Below the pieces are notes generated by a model. That model was given only the letters and a program-made list of their open reading frames with translations, was not told where the DNA came from and did no database searches. Below are positions 1-5,703 of a stretch of 5,703 bases of DNA, piece after piece (the first letter of the stretch is position 1; every line of letters starts with the position of its first letter). The DNA comes from Candidatus Bathyarchaeota archaeon (GTDB lineage Archaea > Thermoproteota > Bathyarchaeia > Bathyarchaeales > Bathyarchaeaceae). The stretch lies in assembly GCA_020350305.1 (NCBI GenBank), contig CP070709.1:224439-230141 (forward strand), written 5' to 3'. Made by a program: the position numbers and the translations under genes.

Positions 1-1
1 C

Positions 2-1276
2 ACAATCATTGTAGGACCAGGGGTCATCCCTTCAACGGCACCAATCATCCAAGATGGAAACATCTTCACCCTGACTGATAACATAAACGGTTCCATTATT
101 GTTGTAAACGATCATGTTGTGCTTGACGGAGCAGGCCACACTCTTCAGGGAACTGGAGGTGGAGTAGGAATACGCCTTCTTTATGCATTTAACGTAACAG
201 TCAGGAATGTAGAAGTCAAAGCATTCTCGCGGGGCATCTCCCTCCCTGACTACCGCGCGATGCATAACACCATTTCTGGAAACAACATAACAGACAACTG
301 GTTAGGCATCTACCTCGGCTCTTCTAACGGCAACCACATATTCGGAAACAACATAACAGACAACTGGTTAGGCATCTACCTCACACCTTCTTACGGTTGG
401 CCGGGTCCTGTAGACAACCGCATTTCGGGAAACAACATAGCAAACAACAGGTATTATGGCATCGAGCTCTATTCTTCTGAAAACAACCACATATCCGGAA
501 ACAACATAACAAACCACGGGAATTATGGCATCCGGCTCTGGGATTCAAACTATAACACCATTTCTGGAAACCACATAACAAACAACTATAGAGGCATTGG
601 CCTCGCTTATTCTTCAAGCAACACCGCATTTAGGAACAACATAACAGACAACTATAGAGGCATCTATCTCTATTATTCTTCAGACAACGAATTCTACCAT
701 AACAACCTGGTTGGCAACACGCGACAAGTGTATGTCTACCCATTTAGCTATGCTAACTTCTGGGATGTTGGGTACCCCCCTGGCGGAAACTATTGGGGTG
801 ACCAATATCATGGTGAATGTGCTGACCATTTCAGTGGTCCTGGCCAAAATATCCCAGGTGGCGATGGAATCGTTGATGTTCCATACGTCATAGAAGCGGA
901 GAATCAAGACAACTATCCTTTAATGGACCCTTGGGGTGTTGTTCCAGCTGCTGTTGAGATTTATCCAGAGACGCTGAGCCTCCACAGCTTTGGCAGATGG
1001 ATCACAGCGTATATCGAACTTCCTGAAGGCTATGATGTGAGCGACATTGACATATCCACAGTCACATTGAATGATGAAGTCGCAGCAGAATCACATCCTC
1101 CTAAAGTGGGAGATTACGACAATGATGGCGTATCTGATCTAATGGTTAAATTCAGTAGAATAGAGGTCATGAGGTCAATCTTCCGCAAAGGTGAAAACAC
1201 ACTAACAGTTGGTGGAGAAATGATTAGGTCCCCCTTTGTAGGCAGTGACACGATCAGAGTGAACAATCCTCATTAA
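2..1276 (+). CDS. Secreted NosD-type right-handed beta-helix protein with C-terminal calcium-loop-like domain (5' partial)
   Basis: The frame is open from the first complete codon at base 2 to TAA at 1274-1276, giving 424 visible residues. The N-terminus, including any signal peptide, is outside the window. Residues about 35-245 are successive 22-24-residue coils with NxISGNNITxNxxGIxL-like patterns, typical of NosD/CASH beta-helix repeats. They are followed by the signature common at the end of archaeal NosD-like proteins: WDVGYPPGGNYWGD at 254-267, DGIVDVPY at 288-295 and NYPLMDPW at 304-311. Residues about 317-424 form a separate beta-rich domain containing DYDNDGVSD (371-379), which fits a DxDxDGxxD calcium-binding loop. 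No membrane anchor is visible at the C-terminus, so the protein is probably secreted or held at the surface in another way. Beta-helices of this type often bind or cleave polysaccharide, but no catalytic residues can be assigned. A role in nitrous oxide reductase maturation is not implied by the fold. Confidence 0.9.
   Translation, partial: TIIVGPGVIPSTAPIIQDGNIFTLTDNINGSIIVVNDHVVLDGAGHTLQGTGGGVGIRLLYAFNVTVRNVEVKAFSRGISLPDYRAMHNTISGNNITDNWLGIYLGSSNGNHIFGNNITDNWLGIYLTPSYGWPGPVDNRISGNNIANNRYYGIELYSSENNHISGNNITNHGNYGIRLWDSNYNTISGNHITNNYRGIGLAYSSSNTAFRNNITDNYRGIYLYYSSDNEFYHNNLVGNTRQVYVYPFSYANFWDVGYPPGGNYWGDQYHGECADHFSGPGQNIPGGDGIVDVPYVIEAENQDNYPLMDPWGVVPAAVEIYPETLSLHSFGRWITAYIELPEGYDVSDIDISTVTLNDEVAAESHPPKVGDYDNDGVSDLMVKFSRIEVMRSIFRKGENTLTVGGEMIRSPFVGSDTIRVNNPH
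278..382 (+). repeat. Near-identical beta-helix coil repeats: perfect 39-base direct repeat, 66-base period
   Basis: Bases 278-316 and 344-382 are identical over 39 bases and are offset by 66 bases (22 codons, about one helical coil). Both encode GNNITDNWLGIYL. Related copies lie downstream: 331-358 matches 484-511 at 27 of 28 bases, and a 16-base stretch at 582-597 recurs at 648-663, again offset by 66. Identity at DNA level, including third codon positions, suggests recent duplication or gene conversion of coils rather than old protein-level repeats. Confidence 0.85.
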
Positions 1277-1316
1277 CCATCTCTGCATTCACACACTAAC
1301 CTCTGAAATAAATCCA

Positions 1317-1328
1317 TGCATGCAACAG
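1317..1328 (+). repeat. Intergenic 12-base motif TGCATGCAACAG, copy 1
   Basis: This 12-base sequence recurs exactly at 4855-4866, in the other intergenic gap. It contains the 8-base palindrome TGCATGCA. Here it lies 41 bases after the stop of the beta-helix gene and about 43 bases before a TATA-like sequence. Its role is unknown: it could be a regulator site, part of a terminator, or chance. Confidence 0.4.
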
Positions 1329-1358
1329 CCATATTCATAACACGGAAACAAAGCATAA

Positions 1359-1370
1359 TTTTTCCCTTCT
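1359..1370 (+). terminator. T-rich tract, possible terminator of the beta-helix gene
   Basis: The run TTTTTCCCTTCT begins 83 bases after the stop codon. Archaeal RNA polymerase often terminates at T-rich non-template tracts without a strong hairpin. No convincing hairpin precedes it here, so the call rests on base composition and position alone. Confidence 0.3.
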
Positions 1371-1378
1371 CTTATATC
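1371..1378 (+). promoter_or_regulatory. Weak TATA-like box upstream of the GNAT/beta-sandwich gene
   Basis: CTTATATC is the most TATA-like sequence in this gap. With usual archaeal spacing, transcription would start near base 1400, leaving a leader of about 165 bases before the ATG at 1565. No TATA-like sequence sits at the right distance for a leaderless start at 1565, and that gene has its own Shine-Dalgarno sequence, which fits a transcript with a leader. Confidence 0.3.
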
Positions 1379-1392
1379 GGGTGAGAACTAAA

Positions 1393-1545
1393 ATGACACC
1401 ACCTATTTCTAACAACAAACAAAAACAAGGATTACTAAGGATAATGACGGGTTACGTCCAGCACACCATCCCATCTTGCGTCGAAATGTTTTTGAATCTC
1501 GTTAGGGTTTATTGCCCAAAGATTCGGCATTTCATTGTGCCATGA
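1393..1545 (+). CDS. Doubtful 50-residue leader ORF
   Basis: The frame runs ATG (1393) to TGA (1543-1545), starting MTPPISNNKQKQG and ending KIRHFIVP. I recognise no family. It has no good ribosome binding site, and the predicted transcription start near 1400 would leave only the inner ATG at 1444, giving a 33-residue product. An open frame of this length is not rare by chance. It is listed because its stop overlaps an ATG at 1542 that opens an 8-codon frame (MKLGEPIE), whose own stop overlaps the ATG of the large gene at 1565. That arrangement would suit translational coupling. It is probably non-coding leader unless the frame is conserved in relatives. Confidence 0.15.
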   Translation: MTPPISNNKQKQGLLRIMTGYVQHTIPSCVEMFLNLVRVYCPKIRHFIVP

Positions 1546-1549
1546 AACT

Positions 1550-1554
1550 AGGAG
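1550..1554 (+). promoter_or_regulatory. Shine-Dalgarno site for the GNAT/beta-sandwich gene
   Basis: AGGAG lies 10 bases before the ATG at 1565, slightly longer than the usual spacing. An in-frame TGA at 1562-1564 rules out any earlier start, so the site and the stop together fix 1565 as the start. Confidence 0.65.
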
Positions 1555-1564
1555 AGCCTATTGA

Positions 1565-4500
1565 ATGAACAACCCACAAAGTGCCAAGCCTACGATAATC
1601 GAGTTTAAGAGAGAGGATGCTTCCAAACTCGCCGATCTCTTCAATTCGTTTGATAAAGAGGGACTGTGGCCTGGAGGATTCACAGGCGGCGTTCCATACA
1701 CGGCTGAAAGGGTGCTTGATTCCTTTCCTGCCTCTGTCAAATGTATCTCTATCTTGATCTCGACTCATGAGGACAAGTTTACTGGAATCTGTAGCCTTCA
1801 TCCCCACTACGAAGATCCAGAAGCTGCCTACATAGGAGTCTTTGGTGCTCACCCAGACTATCTTGGAAAGGGGCACGGAAAGGCTCTAATCCTCAAGGCA
1901 ATCCAGATAGCAGCTCAAAACAACCTCAGACGAGTTGATCTCGACACTTGGGCGGGAAACCTGAGAGCTGTGCCGTTGTACAAGAAATCTGGAATGTTCT
2001 GGATACCTGAAACCAGTGTTAGAATGCAAGATTACATTCCAGGAATCAAAAACTTCCCTCTGGCAAAACAATTTCTAAGCAAGTACGATTGGTATTCCAC
2101 CCAGAAACGCAAGCTGGAACTTGTTCCCGACGAGATCAAACTCGAAGAGATGGATGTATTCCAGTACGAATTTTCCAAAGACGGAGACAACCTGAAGGTA
2201 TGGATCGACAGGTACGGCAGATCCATCATGGGAATTGAACGCACCATGAATAATGAACGCTTGTCTATCGTAGCAAGGCTGAAAGACCACAAAGTAATCG
2301 CGGGCGTCGAAGAAAACCTCGTGGTAAGCATCGAGAATAACACGGAGAAAAGCATTCAAGGCTCAGTATTCTTGTCAGGCTTCGAAGGTCTAACTTTCAC
2401 AAAACAGCCTCAACAATCTTTCATCGTCAACAGGGGAGAATCTCTAAAACTCAGAAGCCGATTTGTGGTTAGTCCAGAAGTCGAAGTTCCAGACATTGAA
2501 CGAAAACAGAAGACCATTAGAGCAAACCTCATCATCAACGGTGAACTGGTCCCGCTTGAAGTGGGAATGCGCGTTCTTGCTCCGTTAGAATTCAGAACCC
2601 AGCCCGAATCTATAATCACCTGTCCAGGAACCAAAGGAACAATCCAGTTTAACATATATAACAATTCAAAAGACGCTTTTATCGGAAAAATCTGTCTAAT
2701 CGACGAGCAAGAAAGGCTTTCTCTGAAAGAACACGCAGTTCCGATGAAAATACCACCAAAAAGTTACGCTGGCTTCAATGCTGAGGTAGAGATACCGAGA
2801 GATCAGCTGACGTCTGCAATCCCTCTGAAACTCTTCGCGAAAGGAAAGATCAAAGACTCAGGCATCAAGACCAAGATCAAAACCATTCATGTCAAATGTT
2901 TGACGCCAGGTGGCACAGTTTCCTACCTTGGGGAGACAAAACGAGGAAAAGCGGTGATTATTGAAAACCAAGACGTGATGGCGTCAATGTGCCTCCGAGG
3001 AGCATTACTCGAAATCACCTACAAAGGCGCTCCATCGGGACCCAAAAAGATATGGACTCGCGGTGGATTCGGAGTCGGTCCTCCCTTCGGTTTCATTAGA
3101 CCAGTTGACCATGACTATGAGTTGATTGAAAGCCCGGAAGGGCTTCAATTGGTTCTTTTCCGGATGCACCAAGACAAACCCGGCGTAAAAATGATACGGA
3201 AGCTCATCTTCTACTTTGGAACTTCGCTGATAAAAGATCAGATCAAAGTCATCAATACCAACCCTGAAGTAACCTACGAGTTGAACGCCAGAATCTTTGG
3301 AAGGTCCTCCATAACAAGCGGGTTCTCAAAATTAGTTCTTCCGCTAGACGTTGGAATCCTTGAACATGAAACAATAGGATTCCCCGTTTCAGAATCAGAT
3401 CTGCCAACCGACCCAAGCAAATATGCTGAATCGTGGGTTTGCTTCGAAGATCCAGCTCAAAACTACTGTTTTGGAGAGATATGGTCCAAAGACAAACTTT
3501 TCAAACTCAGAGCCCGAGAAGGTTCATACGTACCGGAATATAGGCTGGGGGAAATAAAGCCAGGAGAATCAGTCTTCACTTCAGCTTTCTACTATGTAGT
3601 TGAGAAGGGAGGCTGGCAAACCGTTAGAAGAAGACACAAATCGCTCGTAGACAAGAGGTTTTCTCCGAAAGAAGCAGCCTCAATCATGGCAAAACCACTC
3701 TTTGAAGTGAAAGTAGCTGACCCTGTATTGTTCGACAGTCGTAGATCGTTTACTCAACTCACCGTGGTCAATACAAGAAACAAACCAGCCACAGGCAAAC
3801 TTACCGTCATCCCCCCTGAAGGATGGAAAATTCAGCCCAAAGAAATAGAGATCCAGAAAGTTACAGCGAACAAAACTTTCAATACAAATATTACCATTGC
3901 TCCTCCACCTGACGCCAAATTGGGGACGTTCAGTGGAACACTGATTTTCTCGGCGCCCAATCAAGAAACTCGTTTTCCATTAGACTTCTGTCTTCTCTCC
4001 AAACAAACTCAAGCATCGATAGAAGTTACTACCAAGGAAGAACAGAATAAGAACATCTTCAACATTTCGAATGGTCTACTTCAATTCAAGGCCAGCGCTG
4101 ATTTCGCGGGATGCCTGTACTTTCTCGGAAAAGACTCCACATTGAACCAGCTGGGAACAAGCTTCCCGAACATACAGACAAAAGTGTTCTTGGAGAACTA
4201 TTCAGGCGGAATAAGGTCATTCTATCTGGACGATGAATTTAACGTCCAAAAGTCAAAAACGCATGAAGAATCTTTCAAGGCTGAACCCATTGAAGAGGGA
4301 CTCTGGAAGGGTGTTCAATTCACTTACAAAACGGAGATGCAGGAGGAACTGAAAGGAATACTGGGGTCAATTGCCTTTCTAACTCTACCCTTCAGCAATT
4401 TTGTCAAAGTCAAGCGTAGATTCGAAAATCCCACATCAGCAAGCTTCAAATTCAACAATTGCCTCTGGATTTCCCCAAACGTTGGTGGAGTCTTCCAAGA

Positions 4501-4837
4501 AAACGACGTGATCTTTCCCAAAGGAGACAAGATTTTCCACTTCAAGCGGGCTGAAGGCTTCGCAATTTCCAGCGTTGAGCCAGAAAAAGGATGGGCTGTT
4601 GTGGTCAATAAGAATAAGAAGCAATCGTTAGGGGTAGTAGCTGGGAACACTAATAGGTCGACGATACTTTCGTTGGACATAGGAAAGACGATGCTGGAAT
4701 TATTCGTCATCTCCAGAGTTTTACTGTTACCCAAAGAAACCTGTGAATTTGAAGATTTTATGGTTCTCGGTGACGAGAAATACAAATCCATAGACAAAAT
4801 GGCGATCCTACTACGTAACCAACGTACCCATACTTAG
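1565..4837 (+). CDS. Large GNAT acetyltransferase fused to multiple beta-sandwich (NEW3-like and mutarotase-like) domains
   Basis: This 1090-residue protein starts at ATG 1565. An in-frame TGA sits directly upstream and AGGAG lies at 1550. Residues about 10-157 are a complete GNAT fold: motif A GVFGAHPDYLGKGHGKAL (91-108) holds the acetyl-CoA pyrophosphate loop LGKGHG, and motif B NLRAVPLYKKSGM (132-144) carries the conserved tyrosine Y139. Residues 162-236 are a linker domain with KYDWY (173-177) that I do not recognise. Residues about 237-338 and 341-446 look like Ig-like beta-sandwiches. Residues 448-690 resemble a mutarotase-type supersandwich. Residues 712-808 resemble the NEW3 domain of alpha-galactosidase-associated proteins (VVNTRNKPATGKLTV, PPEGWKI). 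Residues 830-1078 form a second supersandwich-like region. No signal peptide or membrane segment is visible, and about a dozen cysteines are scattered through it, so it is probably cytosolic, where acetyl-CoA is available. No glycosidase catalytic domain is visible. Acetylation of an amino sugar or glycan is an attractive guess only. The GNAT assignment is firm; the beta-sandwich names are by-eye resemblance. Confidence 0.9.
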   Translation: MNNPQSAKPTIIEFKREDASKLADLFNSFDKEGLWPGGFTGGVPYTAERVLDSFPASVKCISILISTHEDKFTGICSLHPHYEDPEAAYIGVFGAHPDYLGKGHGKALILKAIQIAAQNNLRRVDLDTWAGNLRAVPLYKKSGMFWIPETSVRMQDYIPGIKNFPLAKQFLSKYDWYSTQKRKLELVPDEIKLEEMDVFQYEFSKDGDNLKVWIDRYGRSIMGIERTMNNERLSIVARLKDHKVIAGVEENLVVSIENNTEKSIQGSVFLSGFEGLTFTKQPQQSFIVNRGESLKLRSRFVVSPEVEVPDIERKQKTIRANLIINGELVPLEVGMRVLAPLEFRTQPESIITCPGTKGTIQFNIYNNSKDAFIGKICLIDEQERLSLKEHAVPMKIPPKSYAGFNAEVEIPRDQLTSAIPLKLFAKGKIKDSGIKTKIKTIHVKCLTPGGTVSYLGETKRGKAVIIENQDVMASMCLRGALLEITYKGAPSGPKKIWTRGGFGVGPPFGFIRPVDHDYELIESPEGLQLVLFRMHQDKPGVKMIRKLIFYFGTSLIKDQIKVINTNPEVTYELNARIFGRSSITSGFSKLVLPLDVGILEHETIGFPVSESDLPTDPSKYAESWVCFEDPAQNYCFGEIWSKDKLFKLRAREGSYVPEYRLGEIKPGESVFTSAFYYVVEKGGWQTVRRRHKSLVDKRFSPKEAASIMAKPLFEVKVADPVLFDSRRSFTQLTVVNTRNKPATGKLTVIPPEGWKIQPKEIEIQKVTANKTFNTNITIAPPPDAKLGTFSGTLIFSAPNQETRFPLDFCLLSKQTQASIEVTTKEEQNKNIFNISNGLLQFKASADFAGCLYFLGKDSTLNQLGTSFPNIQTKVFLENYSGGIRSFYLDDEFNVQKSKTHEESFKAEPIEEGLWKGVQFTYKTEMQEELKGILGSIAFLTLPFSNFVKVKRRFENPTSASFKFNNCLWISPNVGGVFQENDVIFPKGDKIFHFKRAEGFAISSVEPEKGWAVVVNKNKKQSLGVVAGNTNRSTILSLDIGKTMLELFVISRVLLLPKETCEFEDFMVLGDEKYKSIDKMAILLRNQRTHT

Positions 4838-4884
4838 CTTGTTGTCAAGATGCCTGCATGCAACAGAGCTTTTCAGTTATTTTC
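4836..4884 (+). terminator. Hairpin followed by T-rich tract, candidate terminator of the GNAT/beta-sandwich gene
   Basis: AGCTTGTTG (4836-4844) can pair with CAACAGAGCT (4861-4870), with one T-G wobble and one bulged A, around a 16-base loop. A T-rich stretch, TTTTCAGTTATTTTC (4870-4884), follows directly. The stem begins inside the TAG stop codon, placing it immediately at the gene end. The stem is short and AU-rich, so stability is modest. Confidence 0.4.
4855..4866 (+). repeat. Intergenic 12-base motif TGCATGCAACAG, copy 2
   Basis: This is an exact copy of the sequence at 1317-1328. It starts 18 bases after the stop codon and ends about 30 bases before the TATA-like box of the aminopeptidase gene. 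Its 3' half is the descending arm of the candidate terminator hairpin, so it could serve the upstream gene, the downstream promoter, or neither. Confidence 0.4.
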
Positions 4885-4896
4885 TAGCGAGCACAC

Positions 4897-4906
4897 AAGC
4901 TTAAAT
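4897..4906 (+). promoter_or_regulatory. Archaeal TATA box of the M29 aminopeptidase gene (leaderless layout)
   Basis: AAGCTTAAAT matches the A/T-rich TATA element common in TACK archaea. Its centre is about 27 bases before the A of the ATG at 4930, so transcription should begin at or within a few bases of the start codon. This fits the lack of a Shine-Dalgarno sequence there. The box is flanked by the inverted repeat CACACA (4892-4897) and TGTGTG (4906-4911), a possible operator. Confidence 0.55.
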
Positions 4907-4929
4907 GTGTGAAAGACGATGAAAATTGC

Positions 4930-5703
4930 ATGACAGATCCATACTTGAAAAAGCTTGCAGACACCCTTGTGAACTATTCTTTAGGCGAAGTTGACTTTGC
5001 CAAGGCGTGGAAAAATGGTCAAAAAAGGTTACTCATAACTTATGAACCGCCAGCTGATGAATTAGCAAAGCTCGTTACGGAAATAATCTTAGAGAAGGGA
5101 GGCAACGTCTTCCTTGACATGACTCCTTCTTGGCAGAGCCACACTTTTTATTCAAAAGCTTCTGGCGCAGTATTGGATTCAAAGCCTCTCGCCGCGTTAA
5201 AGAGAGTGGATCACATTGCAGCCCGGCTTTTCATAAGGAGCGAGTCAAATACTAGGTCAATGGCAACCGTTGATCCGTCAAGGATTTCAATGAGATCTGC
5301 CGCTGTGAAACCTTACAAAGATATACTTTACGAGGTTGACAGTGAAGGAAACTTCTTGATCGCGTGGTGCCTTACTTTGTTTCCAACAGAAGCATATGCA
5401 CAGGATATGGGCATGCCTTGTGGCGAATACAGAGACTATGTCTGGAAAACCATGCTACTTGATCATGATAAACCGGCAAAGGCTTGGCAATCTGTCTCAG
5501 AGAAGCAGGATGAACTGAAAAGAAAAGTGTTGGATGAATGCAAGACTTTCAGGCTAGTTGATGAAGAAGATCAGACAGACCTCTTCATATCTGTTAAAGG
5601 CCACAGATGGATTAAAAGTGATGGAAAACGAAACTTTCCTTCAGACGAGATTTTCAATGCTCCTCGAAAAGACTCCGTGGAAGGGGTCGTGACCTTCCCT
5701 AAA
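4930..5703 (+). CDS. M29 family metallo-aminopeptidase (AmpS/AmpT type), 3' partial
   Basis: The frame is open from ATG 4930 to the window end, giving 258 residues of a family that usually has about 370-410. M29 enzymes are cytosolic, dimeric, two-metal peptidases that remove N-terminal amino acids, probably in peptide turnover. The N-terminus KKLADTLVNYSLG is the usual opening of the family. EPPADELAKLVTEIILEKGGNVFLD (about residues 41-65) is the first conserved strand-helix unit. FPSDEIFNAPRKDSVEGVVTF (237-257) is the M29 signature; its E240 corresponds to the first metal-ligand glutamate of the family. The remaining ligands (Glu, His, Asp) and the catalytic Tyr lie beyond the window, so activity cannot be judged. 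The start at 4930 is chosen because the TATA box lies 27 bases upstream. An in-frame GTG at 4909 would add seven residues but sits too close to the TATA box. There is no signal peptide. Its own promoter suggests it is not in an operon with the upstream gene. Confidence 0.9.
   Translation, partial: MTDPYLKKLADTLVNYSLGEVDFAKAWKNGQKRLLITYEPPADELAKLVTEIILEKGGNVFLDMTPSWQSHTFYSKASGAVLDSKPLAALKRVDHIAARLFIRSESNTRSMATVDPSRISMRSAAVKPYKDILYEVDSEGNFLIAWCLTLFPTEAYAQDMGMPCGEYRDYVWKTMLLDHDKPAKAWQSVSEKQDELKRKVLDECKTFRLVDEEDQTDLFISVKGHRWIKSDGKRNFPSDEIFNAPRKDSVEGVVTFPK

Noticed and set aside
119..121. GTG as the start of the beta-helix gene
   Set aside because: The frame stays open upstream to base 2 and that stretch already reads as beta-helix-like protein (NGSIIVVNDHVVLDGAG), so the gene is cut by the window edge and does not begin here.
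278..663. Repeats considered as a CRISPR-like or tandem DNA array
   Set aside because: The repeats are in frame, have whole-codon periods and encode beta-helix coils. There are no unique spacers between constant repeats.
711..893. 60-residue + strand frame and overlapping minus-strand frames inside the beta-helix gene
   Set aside because: The main frame here encodes the conserved NosD signature (NYWGD, DGIVDVPY), so the other frames are shadows.
2..1276. Naming the beta-helix protein nosD (copper-site assembly of nitrous oxide reductase)
   Set aside because: The match is to the repeat fold only. No nitrous oxide reductase genes are in the window, and the fold is common in unrelated archaeal surface proteins.
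1284..1320. Possible stem TGCAT/ATGCA after the beta-helix gene
   Set aside because: Five base pairs around a loop of 27 bases is too weak to call a terminator hairpin.
4324..4797. 157-residue open frame on the minus strand
   Set aside because: It lies wholly inside the large + strand gene and its translation shows no recognisable domain, so it is best explained as a shadow of the + strand coding sequence.
4909..4911. GTG as an alternative start of the M29 gene
   Set aside because: It lies within a few bases of the TATA box, upstream of where transcription should begin. The family's usual N-terminus starts at the ATG at 4930.

Overview
The window looks archaeal, most likely from a TACK-type lineage such as Bathyarchaeia. 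This is inferred from three things: a NosD-type beta-helix surface protein with the archaeal-style C-terminal signature, an M29 aminopeptidase, and a TATA-like box about 27 bases before an ATG, which is the layout of a leaderless archaeal promoter. All supported genes lie on the + strand. I see no RNA genes, insertion sequences or CRISPR array. The lineage was not tested by any search.

Layout. Bases 2-1276 hold the 3' part of a gene for a secreted right-handed beta-helix protein (NosD/CASH repeats, then a C-terminal beta domain with a calcium-loop-like motif); its N-terminus is outside the window. Bases 1277-1564 form a 288-base gap with a T-rich candidate terminator, a weak TATA-like box, a doubtful 50-codon reading frame and a clear AGGAG ribosome binding site. 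Bases 1565-4837 encode a 1090-residue protein that I cannot assign to a named family. It begins with a complete GNAT acetyltransferase domain and continues with about 900 residues of beta-sandwich modules, including a NEW3-like domain and two regions resembling galactose-mutarotase-type supersandwiches. Bases 4838-4929 hold a terminator-like hairpin and a good TATA-like element. Bases 4930-5703 encode the first 258 residues of an M29 metallo-aminopeptidase that runs off the window.

How the genes relate. The gaps between them, with candidate terminators and separate promoters, argue for three independent transcription units. Nothing in the sequence ties the aminopeptidase to the other two. The beta-helix protein and the GNAT/beta-sandwich protein both have folds often associated with carbohydrate, but a shared pathway is speculation. 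The most distinctive item is the GNAT/beta-sandwich fusion: it combines a cytosolic acetyl-CoA-using domain with modules more usual in secreted carbohydrate-active enzymes, and no signal peptide is visible. Next in interest are a chain of overlapping ATGA stop/start junctions leading into that gene, and a 12-base motif shared by the two intergenic gaps.
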